Of a DNA stretch of 64,000 nt, positions 26,301 to 41,300 are shown piece after piece; positions within the stretch are counted from its first letter, which is position 1, and every line of letters begins with the position of its first letter. The notes below the pieces were generated by a model. That model was not told where the DNA came from and did no database searches. It saw only the letters and a list, made by a program, of their open reading frames with translations. This DNA comes from Chelydra serpentina (Eukaryota > Chordata > Testudines > Chelydridae). The translations under genes and the position numbers were made by a program. Where the stretch lies: positions 6,614,001 through 6,678,000 of the forward strand of contig JBAIAC010000001.1 of NCBI GenBank assembly GCA_037349315.1, in the 5' to 3' direction.

Positions 26301-29300
26301 AAAGTATGTAAAACAGATTTCCCCCTTATTAGTAAGCAGCTTTGGGGGGGGGAAAAACTGGCAAATTAATTGTCTGACTGATGTGAAATTCAGAAACTAC
26401 TTTTGGCAAAGACCTGGGATCAGGCCTAAGAACCACCTTATCTTTATGAAAAGACATAATTGGAGGATCAGCTATCAAGGCATTTAATTCACTCACCCTT
26501 CTTCTGACTGATGTTATGGAAATAATGAATGTAGTTGTAAGCGATAAATAATAGTCAGCCAACGGTTCAAAATGTTGTTTCATGAGTGTAAATAAGACCA
26601 AGTTAAGACCCCAAGAAGGGACAGGATTTCTAAAAGGGCGATACATATTAGCTAACCCCTTCATAAATTTCTTACCCATGTTATGCACAAACAGTGATCT
26701 CCCACCAACCAAAATATGGTAAACTGAAAGAACTGCCAAATGAACTTTCAAATATGAGTTAGATAACACCTCAGTTTTTTTGTGCATGAAATATTCTAAA
26801 GGACAAGGTATGGAAGCTGAGACAGAACGATCAGATTTTCCCCACATCCAAGCAACAAATCTGGACCATTTCAAATAACATCATCAGCTGGTAGACAGCT
26901 TTCTAGAACTAAGAGGTACATTCTACACCGAAGAGGAACATGACTGTTCAAGATTAATCAGAGTCAAAATCTGACTGCCCAAGACATGAGGTAAAGGGAC
27001 TGATGATCTGGGTGACGAATCCTGCCCTTGCTGCTGAGATGGAAAATCTGGAGACAGAGGAGAACGTATGAATACACTGGTGGACAGCTGAAGCAGATTC
27101 ATAAACCCCTGCTGACACAGACAAACCAGGGCAATAAGCATTATCTTTATCTGTCCTGATATATCTTCCTTACCACCCTCTCCATCAATGGAAAGGGGAG
27201 AAAAAACATACAGATGGTGGCTTCCCCAGTCCAGAAGGAAAGCATCCAAGATGGATTAACTGTCCCCTCCTGCTCTTGAGCAAAAGACACAACATTTAGT
27301 TTTGAACCTTATAGCAAACAGGTTGACATCTGATTGAGCCCAACTGGAAAAGATGCTCTGACTCAACTGATCATTCAGGGGTCATTGGTGCATTTGAGAA
27401 CTGTCCCTGGTGAAATGATCTGCAATCACTTATTTTCTCCTGCTAAATGCAGGGCCACTAAATAAGTGTCATGGAGAATACCCCAATCCCATAAACTCAT
27501 TGCTTCCACACTGAGCTGAGCTGAGAAAGCACCCCCATTTGTTGACATAACACAGACTCAATGAATTATCCGCTACCATTTGCACAATCCTCCCATGTAA
27601 ATGAGAGAGGAACAATCTGAGGGCCAGATGAATGGCTCTTAATCCCAATACGTTGATGTGCAAGCTTCCCTCCCAAGAAGCCCAATAACCGCAAACTATA
27701 AGATGACTCAAATGTGTCGTCCCCCCACACTACTGTTTGATGCATCTGAAGATAATCTCACCAATGATGAAGGGGGGTTGAACTGGACACCACTGAGAAC
27801 ACTGCTCTGACTGACCAATCTGTCAATAAATCCAGAATGTTCTGAGGTATGCTGACTGAAATATGAAGATTGTCCAGATTTGGTCTGAAGACCTAGGACA
27901 TCCAATGTTGTAGTGGACTCATTCTGAGACACACAAATGGACTCACATTTGTGAGGGGGTAGGAGGGAAAGGGTGGTTGTAAAAGCAATGTGGCTTACTA
28001 GATCCTCACCAATAACAGCATTCAGCAGTCACTAGTCCAAATATGGGTAAATACAAATAGCCTGCTTTCACAAATGAGCTGTTACCACAGAGAGGCACTT
28101 TGCAAAAAAATGTAATGCTGTGGACAGGCCAAATGGAAGCACCTCGTACTGGAAATGGCATCCTGCCATCATGAAATGAAGGTACTTTCAATGACTGTGT
28201 TGAAACTGAGAGCCGCAAGCTAATACATAGTTGAAAATGAAGAGATTATAGAGCCAGAGTTAACATACGGGGGACCATGTGATACTCTATACCTCCGGGG
28301 AACACCCAGCACCCCCATGGTCATCCTTGTAAAATGATTGTGTGGTATCCAATGTAAAGTTTATCATGTTGGGCATCTTTGGAAGGCTCATGATGCACTG
28401 AGCATGGTTAGTATAGTGATGTTCTAGTAATTGTTACAGTAACGTTATAGGTTATAATTTTGTGTATGTAGTTATGAGGCTGAAAATGTATCCTCATGGC
28501 TTAGAACAAGCCCAGACAAAAACACTTCAGAAGCAGAGGGGCAATTCACACCTCATCAGGGTGTGGATGGGACAAACCCAACCCAGCCTCACAGGAACAA
28601 AGGGTACTGGCCTAGGCAGCAACAAAAGAATCTGTTAGCTCAAGGGAGTCACCCCCCCTTTCTTTGGTCAATTTGGAACTGCGATGAAGTGAAGAAAGGA
28701 CATGATAAAAGGGAGAGACATTGGCCATGGTCGCTCGCTCTCTCTCTCTCTTCCACCTACATCTACAGACACCACACCAAGCAACTGAAGCGCTGATCAA
28801 AGGGGAGAGCCTGGCTGAAGAGCAACCAGCCAACCTGTGGTGAGAAGCATCTAAGTTTGTAAGGGCACTAAAAAAGTGTTAAGATCAGCTTAGAATGCGT
28901 TTTACTTTTATTTCATTTGACCAAATCTGACTTGTTATGTTTTAACTTATAATCACTTAAAATCTATCTTAATAGTTAATAAATCTGTTAGTTTATTCTA
29001 CCTGAAGCAGTGCAATTGGTTTGAAGTGTGACAGACTCCCCTTGGGATAACAAGCCTAGTACATATCAATTTCTTTGTTAAATTGACAAACTCATATAAG
29101 CTTGCAGCGTCCAACAGGCATAACTGGATACTGCAAGACGGAGGTTCCTAGGGTTGAGTCTGGGACTGGAGATATTGGCTAGTGTCATTCAGTTGCACAA
29201 TCCAAGGAGCAGTTTACATGTCAGAGGCTGTGCGTGAACAGCCCAGGAGTGGGAGTTCTCACAGCGGAGCTGGGTAAGGCTGGCTCCCAGAGTCAAGGAT

Positions 29301-32300
29301 TGGAGGGACCTATCACATCACCAGTCCAGATAACACCAGAGGGGAACGTCACAGACCGAAACTTTTGCTATTGCTGTTGCTGACATCTTTGATTTGATGA
29401 GAAATAAGCCAAAGGAGATTGCAAATAACACTGTGTCTGATAATGGAAAGTAGAAGGTTTCCTCCTAGAAGAAATCAAGCCCAAGAGCGAGCCATCGATC
29501 TTGTCTCCTTCAGCTGTTTTCAGAAGTTCATCCGTCTTTTCACTGAAAATACCTCCCCTTCAAAGGAGAGATCTTCCACCTTAATTCTAGTATCCAGAGC
29601 CAGAGTAGAGGGAAGCTAAGCATTTTTCCTCAGAGTAACTGCAGAAGCCAATGTTCTATCAGAAGAGTCCGAGGCAGCAAATGAAGCCCTGAGAGCATGC
29701 TTTGCCATATTCTGACTCTCTGCTATGATCACAATTGCCAGTCTTTTGTCATCTAGTAAAACCTGCGCAAACAATGACATCTTTTCCCACAGGTGGAATT
29801 GACAGACGGCCATAATTGCTTGGTAATTTGCCATCCTAATATCAAGAGAGGAAGAAGAGAATACCTTTCTTCCTAGGGAATCAGTCTTCTTCCCTTCCCT
29901 ATCAGCAGGAGTGAAATATGCTTGTCTAGAATTCAAACAGCCACCACCGGAAGCAAATTAGGTACAAAGTATGTGTGAAAATATGAAAAACGCTTCCAAA
30001 GGCATCTGAAATAATCTGTCTCCCAGGCTTGCAGGAGTGGACAGGCTTCAGTAGACTATCAAGGATTGGAAGAACATTCTATTCTTGGAGGTAGCCCTAA
30101 GAGTGTCAAACACTGGATGGAAGGTACCCTCCACAGATACAGAAGGTAAGTTCTCTCTGGATACCATCTGATCTAGCAGGTCACAAAACCGTAGAGCATC
30201 CTCAGAACGGGAAGAGGCAGAAGCCACCCCTACATGCTTGTCCGGTGACAAATCAGGATCGTAGTCTGTGTCCGCACACTCTTGTTCAAAAAGAGGAGAT
30301 ATCTTATCTTCAGATAGAGTATCAGGCACCATTGTCTGAGATGCAGATAGATCCAGTGGAATCGGATTCAAGGATTTCTCTGCTGCCAGACCCTCTACAG
30401 ATGAAGCATCACCTCTCTATCCATACCTACAACAACTGAAAAATTACTGTAATAGCCATGTATAAAGCTATGGAGCCCAGGATTGCCAATTTCCCCAGAA
30501 ACTGGGATTCAGGAACAAACCTGTAGGAGGGGGACCAAAAGGAGGCATGAACCAGGAGGAAACAAGTTTCTTTATTCATCCTCTAGCCTCCTCTGGATAC
30601 GGATCAGGCCTCAGATTCACAATGGAACACACTGGAGACAGCAAAGGACCTTGAAGGAGAACAGAAAGAAAAGGAGAGAAAACTCTTTGAGATGATCCTA
30701 TAGGAGTCTTAGGAGGAGGAGGTATAGACAGATCAAGAGAAAGCATAATAATCTCCCCTGCTCTCCATTTTTCCGATGAAGATGACACAGACCTCGGAAC
30801 AGGCAAAACATGTCTGTTTCTCAAGATCTTCTGTTTCTCATTCACATCCGAGGAATGTTCAGAAGACAAATGGTGCACATAAAGCACCAAAGTAAAAATT
30901 CTCTTCGGATCAGTAGATAGACCGGAACTGGGGCAGGGGTTGAGGCTGGAGCCAAAGACTTAGATGGCAAAGGATTTGGTGAAATACTCAAATCCATGAA
31001 ACTGGAACCGGCCTTGGTTTTGGAGCCATAGAGGCCCTGTCAGAATTGGATGGTTCTGACATGTGGAATCCAACTCTGCTAACAGTGGCCATCTTTTCCC
31101 AGTATTATTCTTTGGAATGGACACAGCCAGAGCCAACAGCATGGCTCTGGATTCTGCCACAGGTGGTCTTCCCATCTCCATTAATGGTATCTTTCAAAGA
31201 CCTGACTGCTTGAGAAGCAGGACCCGGAGCTGGACCTGATGAGGGTTCCAATTTCCTTGAACCTTTAAACTGCTCTACCTTGCTGGAAGAACTCAAAGGA
31301 ACTGAAAATGGCCTCTTAGACGTTGGAGCCGATGAATGCCTGGATCCAGAGGGGTTAGCCTCAAGTACCTCCTTAAGGAGAATAACCTGCAAACTGTTCT
31401 GCCACTCCTTGCAAGCTCTGGGCATGAAAGTCCGGCAGATGGAGAACCCTAAAGGAGAGTGGCCCTTTCCCAAGCACTTGAGGCATGTAATGAGGTTCTC
31501 CAACACCAGGAAGACAACCGGGCTCAAAGCACATCTCTTGAATCCCCAGCTTCTTTTCTTGATTTGGTTTCACCATAATCTGGAACTGAGTTACTAACTT
31601 AATTATCTATACTTATCACCAAACTACAAATTATGTTAAATAATTAACAAAACACAAAGAATGGATTTAATTGGTGTTGGTCCTGGTCCTCCTTTGGGCA
31701 GGGGGTAGGACTAGATGACCTCCTGAGGTCTCTTCCAACCCTAATCTTCTATGATGGGCAAAAAAACAGATCTGAATGGACCAGAGAGGTTCACTTCCAT
31801 CTTTTGCACATGGTCAGAAGGAAGTCAGGCAGTATACAGCTCTGTGCCCCTTTACATAGCCTTCCCTCAGAATGTTCCAAGACACTGAGCAGAGAGATAG
31901 CAGGGGGCATGAGAGTGCTCCAACTGGACACTGCTTGGAGATGGTTTTACCGTTAGGCACCACTAGGCGGTGTAATACCCCACAAGTGGGAATATGCAGA
32001 GACAGTCAAAGAAGAAAGGGAGATTTCTGGTTTCAGCTAGATTAACAGTGTCCCCAAACAAAAGACAACCCCCCTTCTGACAGGTAAGAAAGTAGTATCA
32101 ATAACCCGAGTCAGTAAAAAAAAAACAGATGTTAGGCTATTAGCTTTCTTTAGTACAGTACGTTGGGGATAATGTCAACCACTAAATTAGCTCAATTATA
32201 GGAAAAATTATTTCTAAGATATAAAGAAAACTAGTATTAAAATTAATACTCTAGCTGTTTCTCCAGCCCCCAATGGACAAAGATAAGTCCATAAGTAGCA

Positions 32301-35300
32301 ACTCTACTCAAGGCAGTAAAAAGAATTAAACTATGATTATACAGGCACAGGAGTTTTTCCTGAACTGGATCCATTTCTTCCATCCCACTACTTTCAGGCA
32401 GAAGTCCGCCGGAAGAAGAACCCATCGTTTTCTGCAAACAAGCCATGTTCTGCAGCAACATCTCTAAATTATGAAGCAAGGGAAAGGAACATTTTACCTC
32501 TCTCAAGTCTGTCTACTCCACACTTCAGGATCTGGAGACCATTAACTATAATCTTAGCTCAGACAGTATCGAATAATCAAGGACTAGATTGGAATGTCCT
32601 TAGTCACACAGTATTATTTTACTGTACAAATAGTCCCAATGACCTCAGTGAGCCTACTCATCATGTAAGGTTCTATATCAGGGGTCGGCAACCTACAGTA
32701 CGCGTGCCAAAGGTGGCACGCAAGCCGATTTTTGACTGCACGCAGCGGGCTGAGCTGCTCAGCCCGCCACAGTTCTGGGGTTCCGGCTGCTGGCCCCTTG
32801 CCAGCCAGGGTCCCGCCGCCGGCCCCACTCAGCGCCCGTTGCTGGCCTGGGTGAAGGAATCCAGGCTGGAAGTGGGCTGAGACCCCGGCTGGTAGGAGCC
32901 TGCGGCAGGAACCCCAGAGCATTAAAATGTATTACTGGCATGCGAAGCCTTAAATTACAGTAAATAAATGAGGACTCGGCACACCACTTCTGAAAGGTTG
33001 CCGACCCCTGTTCTATATTCAAAACGAAGAAAGGCATCATTCTTGTCCCAAAATAGGATCTCCTCTTTATTAATACATAGCACTAAAGCTCAGCTACTGA
33101 GTCAGCAGCTTCATTTTAACTACTGAAAAGCAAGCTTTTCTAGTATACACACTATCAGGGGCACATGGAATTTTTGTTATATTTACTGTTGATGCTGAAA
33201 ATCAAGATCCCCTCAGAGACACTACTTACAAATTAAAAAAAAAAGATAATATTTCATTTTATACACAAAGCAAGTCACACCAAAGCTAAATGCCATCTCT
33301 TGTGTTGTACTGCATCTCATTCCATACTAACTGCATCCAATACACAGGGACTGGCTAAAAGAACCTACACTTTGTGTAGGCTGAAAACATGTAAATCCAA
33401 ATTAACTGAAGCCATCATGAGAAATTTGTTAGTTTATTCGCCTTAGAAAAGGTAAGGTTTTTTCCCTCTAGTTTGAAAACATTTCACTATCTGCCTTGCC
33501 CAATCCTCTACAGATGTTCTATGCCTATCACAGTCCAGTCATCAGATGCAGCTTCAAAAACAAATGCTAGTTGGCTTCACTACATTCCACCAATTGAATG
33601 GAAAGTTTTCCTAAATGCAAATGCGTATCTTGCCATGTTTAGGATTAGATCATGGGCCAAACCAGTTATTTTATGTTTAACATACAAGATTCAAAGTCAA
33701 AGAAAACAATTGGAAGGTGAAACAAGGAGAAAACAGGGTTACTCACCGTGGAGTAGTAACTGTTGCCTTTTCTGTGTGCAGCTCCCCCAGCAGAGCTGGG
33801 TAGTTTCCTGGAGATGCCAAGAGAGGTTAGCTAGCCCTGCCCCTCATTGTATGACATGACAACCTTACATATTCAAAAGAACTGGTCCTCTCTCATCCCT
33901 GACCTTCAGAATGTCTTGAGTGAAAAAGATACTAAAGAAGCTCGGACAACAGTTGTGGCAAAGAGGGAGGAGCGATACATGTCCTAATCATGCTGTATTT
34001 AAGAAGGAAAAATGGGGTCTCAGTGAGTAACCCTGTTTTTTGCTTTCCCAGAAGAGCTGCTTAGAGCTACCATAGTAGTACTTAGGCTGTGGAAATGGGA
34101 AGCTAGGGAGGAGCACAACTGAACAGCAGTGAAAGATGTCTTAACCCTTTAGCACTTGAGAGCATGATCAGTAGACTGTACTGGAAAATTCTGATTTATA
34201 GCATTATGAGATTCATTACATAAAAAATTAGTTATTTATAATCCCTAACAACGTTACAAGGACCCCATGAGCATAATAGGAGATTGTGTATGTAGAAATG
34301 TTATGTACACAAATATTGTGTGAGGATAACCATCACACGAAATGTTATATTTCTGCAACCAGGGTATAAACCACACACCACTGAAGATTTTGACTAACTA
34401 TTTCACATTGCATAGTATCTCTTTCACTACAGAGATACTAAATCCCTCAGGATTTTTCACTCACCCACAATACTCCTGTGCTAAATGGGGTAAAAGCTGT
34501 CCAGACCACCTCCTTCCATCTTCTATCTGGCCTGGAGTAGAACTCACAAGTCACCCCAGTCCATCAAAGTCAGATCAGTAACTACTTTTTTTCTCTTACA
34601 TTAAAAGACTAAGAAATATGAATAGTCAAAGAGCATTTCTGAAACGCTAACGTACCAGATACAAAGAACATTTCAGAGGGAGAAAGTAGCACACACTTGT
34701 TTAGGCCAATGATTCATGAAATCTACTACTCTGCCTCTAACATTGGCCTATATTTGGCACTTCAGATGAAGAATGGAAAATCCCTCCCTCCTGCAAAAAA
34801 GTATGTTTCAGACAAAGGAGAAAGAAAGATGCCTTCCTGTACTCATAGCAATCTACTTACAGCCTGAAGCCACTTACTTTTATCTCAGCTAGAATAAATT
34901 AATGCCCACCATTTGAAGTTATCTACCTCCTTTTTAAACACAACAACAGTATTCAACTCTGACCTCCTGAAGTCAGGCATTCTACATTGCAAATACGATG
35001 TGCATTAAGCAGCAGTTAATTTCCTTTTATTTATTTTATATTTACCTGTCAGTACTTTTTTCAAACACCATCCGCTCATGTATGAGACAGATTGTGCAGT
35101 AATATGGTAGGCACTTAAAATGGAGTACCCAGTATTTTGTTTTTACTTAGGAAGGGATTTCAAACATACCTAAGTGATTTAAATCAGGTGAAAGTCAATG
35201 GGACCTGTGCTCCTAAGTCATGGAAGGTGCCTTTCAAAATTCCATTCTTAAACTATCAGCAAAAGAATTACCTAGTTTTAGAAAAGCAAGTTTAGGAAAG

Positions 35301-38300
35301 CTAGAGTATTATAGGACCTAAATCATTAAAGCCCAAGACCACTAACTAGGTGAGGCAGCCTCTTCAGGCAGCAGATACCCAACTCATAAATCAACTGATG
35401 CTTCAAGCTACATGTTGGCATTGGTGGACTTTAAAAAAAAAACAAAAAACCCTGTAGTTGAAGACAGGTGCTACTACAGTCATTAAAAGATAACAAGGGA
35501 TAAAATAAGTCAGAAACTGATGAAGTAATTAGACATGAAAAAAAGGCCACGGACTCTGAGCCGATGAAATCAGAGGAACACTTAATACACCTGAATATTA
35601 CTCCTGGGTGTTAAGAGTATACTTTGAAGTCACTGGGGTGCGTCTATTAACTTGACATTGAGAAAAATAAAACCAGAAACAGAACTAGACAAAAAACTCA
35701 CAGCAAATTAAGATTACTGAAAATGGATCCAAACACTTTTCTCACAGAAAACATTTCAAAACACAAAACTCATTTCTAGAAAGAAATGACTTGCAATAAA
35801 TATAAACAGTTTTTTAAGAAACATCTTTTAAACAAGCTAGGATGTTGGTATAATACGGAGTTTCACCCATCAACAAGCAAAAAGGAATTATGCATTAATA
35901 GGGTCCATGGTAACTCATTCTCATAGGACAGCTACTGGGGAAGAGTACTCCTAAAGCAAGGGAACCGAAAATAGGAATCAATCCTAAACACTTACAATGG
36001 GAGAGAAAAGTCTTTTATCTGTCCAGCCAAGTAAAATATTAGTTTGAAAACCAAGACAAGTGAATTTATTAAGCCCTTAACCAATTTTTCTTTGTAAAAA
36101 AGGTTAAGCAGAACTGCTTACAAGTGTTATTTTAAAGATATCAGTCCTCGAGATAACTACCATTTTTGCACAACTGAGAATTAAAAGTTCATAGTAAGAA
36201 AAATTTCTCACATGTAAAACTTGGCAATTGTATATGAAAATAAAGGTTAATTATAACAGGCAATTCTGACCTTATTGCAAATGGCTGCTCCTTCTGTTAC
36301 AGAGCCTATGACTTTTTTATCTGGATGGATGATTTATAATTTTTATAAATTAGTTTTCCATTTTTTACCTTTATTTAATCTAAAAACTTACTTCCTTACA
36401 CAATTAGACCTTGTCTTTTTTGTAACACTGATCGTTAGAAATATGACTGATTGAATTATATTAATGACATTTAAGAAAGCATGGCTCAAATTAATTAGCA
36501 ATACAATAAGAAAAGACAGTTACCTTTTCCGTAACTGGTGTTCTTCGAGATGTGTTGCTCATGTCTATTCCACAGTAGGTGTGCGTGCTTGCCATGTGCA
36601 CCGGTGCCGGAAAGTTTTTCCCTTAGCAGTACCCATAGGGGGAGCACTCCCCCCCACGACCGTGGGGTGGTGCCGCTCTGGCGCCCTATAAGGGGCGCCA
36701 CGCGCTCCCCTACCCTCAGTTCTTTCTTGCCAGACTACTCCGACAGTGGGGAAGGAGGGTGGGATGTGGAATAGAGATGAGCAACACATCTTGAAAAAAA
36801 GCAGTTACGGAAAAGGTAACTGTCTTTCCTTCTTCGAGTGATTGCTCATGTGTATTCCACAGTAGGTGATTCCAAGCTGTATCTGTTGGAGGTGGGTAGA
36901 AGTTCACAAGTTCTCGGGACGGAGGACCGCCCTGCCGAACCCAGTGTCATCCCTGGCTTGGGAGACGATTGCATAGTGCAAGGTGAACATGTGAACCAAA
37001 GACCAGGTAGCGGCCCTACAGATGTCCTGGATAGGTACGTGGGCCAAGAAGGCTGCAGACGAGCCCTGTGCTCGAGTGGAATGTGCCTGCACAATCGGCA
37101 GAGAGGGGACACCCACCAGGTTATAACAGGTACGGATGCACGAAGTGATCCAATTGGATAGTCCCTGCGTGGAGATCGGCTGACCCCTCATGCGTTCAGT
37201 CGACGCCACGAACAGCTGTGAGAACCTTCTGAATGGTTTGGTCCGCTCGAGGTAGAAGGCCAGAGCCCTGAGCACATCGAGCCTGTGAACACGCTCCTCA
37301 TTAGACGCATACGACTTAGGACAGAGGACTGGCAGGAAAATGTCCTGGCCCATGTGGAAGGCAGAGACCACCTTCGGGAGGAATGCCGGGTGTGGGCGGA
37401 GCTGGATCCCTGTAGAAAACCGTGTAAGGAGGCTCAGACGTCAGGGCCCTGAGTTCTGAGACCCGCCTAGCCGACGTGATTGCGACCAGGAAGGCCACCT
37501 TCCAGGAGAGGTGTGACCATGAGCACGTGGCCAGGGGTTCGAATGGGGGCCCCGTGAGGCGAAACAGTACCAGGTTTAGGTTCCATTGAGGAACAGGGGG
37601 CCTAGCATAGGGGAAGAAACGGTCCAAGCCTTTGAGGAACCGGTCCTTCATGGCATGGGAAAATACCGTATGGCCCTGCACTGGTGGCTGGAAGGCCAAG
37701 ATGGCCACGAGATGCACCTTGACAGACAAGGGTGCTAGGCCCTGAGTCCTAGTGTGCAGGAGATAGTCCAGAATGAACTGGATCGGGGCGGCCATAGGGG
37801 AGACCCCTTTCTCGGTAGCATAGGAGCCGACGTCTGTCGGCCCCACAACGTCGGTCGGGGGCGGAGCCCCACAACGTCGGCCAGGGGCAAAGATAAGTGC
37901 TCTGGTAACAGGCGCGAGGCTGGCGGGGAGCTGCCGGTGGGTGCTGAGCACCCACCAATTTTTCCCCGTGCACCCACGGAGCCCCGGAGCACCCACGGAG
38001 TCAGCGCCTATGCTCGGTAGCCCATGCGGAGAAGCGTGCCCATTTTGCCGAGCAGGCCCGTCTTGTAGAGGGCTCCCTGCTCTCCAGGCGAACCCACAGT
38101 ACCGCTTCCGAGCATGCCCTCTCCTCCCTACCTAACCACGGAGCAGCCAAGCCGTGAGGTGGAGGACTGCCAGGTTGGGATGGAGAAGCTGGCCCCGATC
38201 CTGCGACAGCAGGTCCGGGCGAGATGGCAACAGCCGCAGCCGGATGATAGCCAGGTTTGTGAGGGTCCCGTACCAGTGCTGCCTCGGCCACGCCAGGGCA

Positions 38301-41300
38301 ATCAGAAGGACCTTGGCCTTGTCCACCTTTATCTTTTGCAGCACCTTGCTGATCAGGGGAAATGGGGGAAAAGCGTAAAAAGAGCTGGCCCGACCACGGC
38401 AGGAGGAAGGCATTGGAGATGGCGCCCTTCCCCAACCCTGCCCTGGAGCAGAAGCGGGGGCAACACCTGTTTCTGCCAGGTCGCAAACAGGTCCACCTGG
38501 GGAGTAACCCACTCTTGGAAGAACTGGTGGGCCACCTCTGGGTGAAAGGACCACTCGTGTTGAGAGGAGAATTCCCTGTTCAGGCAATCCGCCTGCTCAT
38601 TGCAAGCACCTGGTAGGTGGAAAGCCCTGAGGGAGATATCGTGGGCTATACAGAAATCCCAGAGTCTGAGGGCTTCTTGGCAGAGGGCCGAGGACCGAGT
38701 CCCGCCTTGCCTGTTGATGTAGAACATCGGGCCCGTATTGCCCGTGAGGACCCGTACCACGTTTCCTGTGAGGTGTGGGCAGAACGCTATGCATGCTAGG
38801 CGCACCACCCTCAGTTCTTTCATGTTTATGTGTAGGGTCAAGTCTGAACACCCCCCGCATGGGCCCCCCAACCCAGGTCCGAGACATCGGACACTAGCTG
38901 CAGAGACGGGGCCCTGTCCCTGAATAGGACCCCTTGGAGCATGTTCTTGGGGGAGGACCAACACTTCAGGGAGTCGATCACCGAGCCAGGGACGGTGAGG
39001 ACCTTGTACATCCTGTCCCTGGCCTGGGAGAAGTTTGAGGCCAGCCAAAGCTGGAGGGGCCTCATTCAAAGCCTGGTGTGGCGGACCACGTAGGTGCACG
39101 CCGACATGTGACCTAGGAGCTACAAACACATCCTGGTCATAGTCATCAGGAACTGTGTGACCGTGTTGATGAGTTTATGAATGGCCTCGAACCTGTCCCT
39201 CAGTAGGGAGGCTGTGGCTGAGGCGGAGTCCAGGAGGGCCCCGATGAACTCTATGCGTTGCACCAAGACTAGGGGGGATTTTGCACTGTTCACCAACAGG
39301 CCCAGGGAGGTGCAAGTGGACAGGAGTGTCACGTGGTTCCTGACCTGCGACCGGGAGCTTCCCCTCACCAGCCAATCATCCAGATAGGGGAAGATGTGCA
39401 CCCCCTTGCGCCTGAGGTAGGCCGCCACTACTGACATACACTTGGTGAACACCCTGGGGGCGGTAGACAGGCCAAACGGGAGGACCGTAAATTGGTAATG
39501 TTCCCGATCCACCACAAAACAGAGGAACCGTCTGTGTCCCTCGAATATGTGGATATGGAATTACGTGTCCTGAAGGTCGAGGGCAGTGTACCAGTCCCCG
39601 GAATCCAGAGAGGGGATAATAGAAGCTAGGGAGACCATGCGGAACTTGAGCTTTATCATGAAGTGATTGAGACCCTGCAGGTCCATAATGGGCCTGAGAC
39701 CCCCCTTGGCTTTCGGGATGAGGAAATAACGGAAGTAGAACCCCTTGCCCCAGAATTCCTCGGGTACCACTTCCACCGCTCCTAGGCCCAGAAGCTGCCC
39801 CACCGCCTGCTCGAGTAGGGCTTCGTGCAAGGGGTCCCACAGGTAGAACGGGGATGGATGGGTGGGAAGTGAATGGGAGGGTGTACCCCCTGGAGATGGT
39901 GTTGAGGACCCATTGATCTGAGGTTAATTGCGACTATTCCGGCAGGAAAGCACACAAGCAGTTGGCAAAGGGGAGCTTTATTGCGGGTGGACCCCTGAGC
40001 AGAACTGGCGAGGCGCCCTCGAGCGTCCCGTCAAAAGCGCTTCTTTCCCGCCTGTTTGCCCTTAGAGGGCCCTGGCTGCGGGCCCGGTCGCGACTGTTTG
40101 TGGGACCTTCTTCCATGGTCCCGCGACCTCTTGCAGGAGTGCCCAGACTTACGCTGGGTGGACTGCCCAGAGGCCTGTGGTGCCCTGAACTTGGGTTTTG
40201 CTGATGGCGGGACATATAGACCCGTTTGCAGGGTCATGCGGGAGTCCTTCATGCCATGCAGCTTAATGTCCGTCTGCTCCGCAAACAGGGCCTTGCCATC
40301 GAATGGGAGATCCTGGATGGCCGACTGGGCATCACTGGATAGGCCCGACTGGATAGGAGCCATGGAGACCGCCGACACCATAGACCTTGCGGCTGTGTCA
40401 GCTGCGTTGGACGCCGCCTGCAGGGACGCTTTGGCTGCCATCGCACCCTCCTCGATCACTGCTTGAAATTGTTTCCTTTCCAGTTCCAGGATATATGTTT
40501 CAAACTTCGGCATAGAGCCCCAGAGGTTGAACTCGTATCTGCCGAGTAAGGCTGGTTCGCCACCCGCAGCTGGAAACTGGCAGTGGAATAAAACTTTTTT
40601 CCAAAAGAGTCCAACCGTTTCGAGTCCTTGTTCTTTGGGGAATGGGCTAGCTGTCCCTGTAGTTCCCTGTGGTTAATAGACTCCACGACCAGGGAGTTGG
40701 GTTGCCCTATGCCCCTTTGCTGGTACAAAGTACTTACGCGCCGTTCTCTTAGATATGGGAGCCATGGAGGCCGGTGTCAGCCATACGGCCTGGGTGATTT
40801 TGGCCACCCCGTCATGGAGGGGTGGGGCTACCCTACCCAGGGTTGGCGAGGACAGGACATTAAATAAGGTGTCCGAAGGCTCCTCTACTTCCTTCGCCTG
40901 GAGGTTGAGGTTGGTAGCCACCCTCTTGAGCAGGTCCTGGTGGGCCCGGAAGTCCTTCTGTGGGACCACAGGGGGCAGGCCCGCCATTGCCACCTCTTGA
41001 GATGGAGAGGAGGGCAGCACCGAGCTCTGGCCGTCCAGTGGCCTCGGAGGGCCCGTTAACGACTCGGCCTCTGGACACGGCACAGAGGACGAGTGTCCTG
41101 TGGATGCTTCTTTCAGGGGCTAGGGAGGGAGGCCTGTGGTGCCTCTGAGATCCCGGCCACCGATTGCAGTCCGGTTGTGGCTGCATCGGGGCCCACGGTG
41201 CTCATTGGTACCACTGGCCCGGCCACAGGGCCCCGTGCCACAGCACCTGTTGTGGCGCTGATGGCCTGGGCTGGTCTGCCTGGGTAATTTGGCTGGTGGA

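Larger units (their letters stand above)
25541..32012 (-). mobile_element. old DIRS-like retrotransposon
   Basis: The ends are inverted, not direct. Left 'ggctctgcatattcccactt' (from about 25554) recurs as its reverse complement near 31985-32005, and similarity continues for about 190 bp on each side. A second partial copy of the left end, 'gtggctctgcatactcccac', lies at 25862, as expected of an internal complementary region. Minus-strand remnants run gag, RT/RNase H, tyrosine recombinase in the order expected for DIRS. It is broken by stops, a solo LTR at 28278 and a SINE tail at 31670. More decayed than the element at 36541. Confidence 0.8.

Noticed and set aside
37749..37996. N-terminal part of the apparent 226-aa recombinase frame
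   Set aside because: Residues before about 60 come from the MITE at 37819-38012 and are not part of the recombinase.
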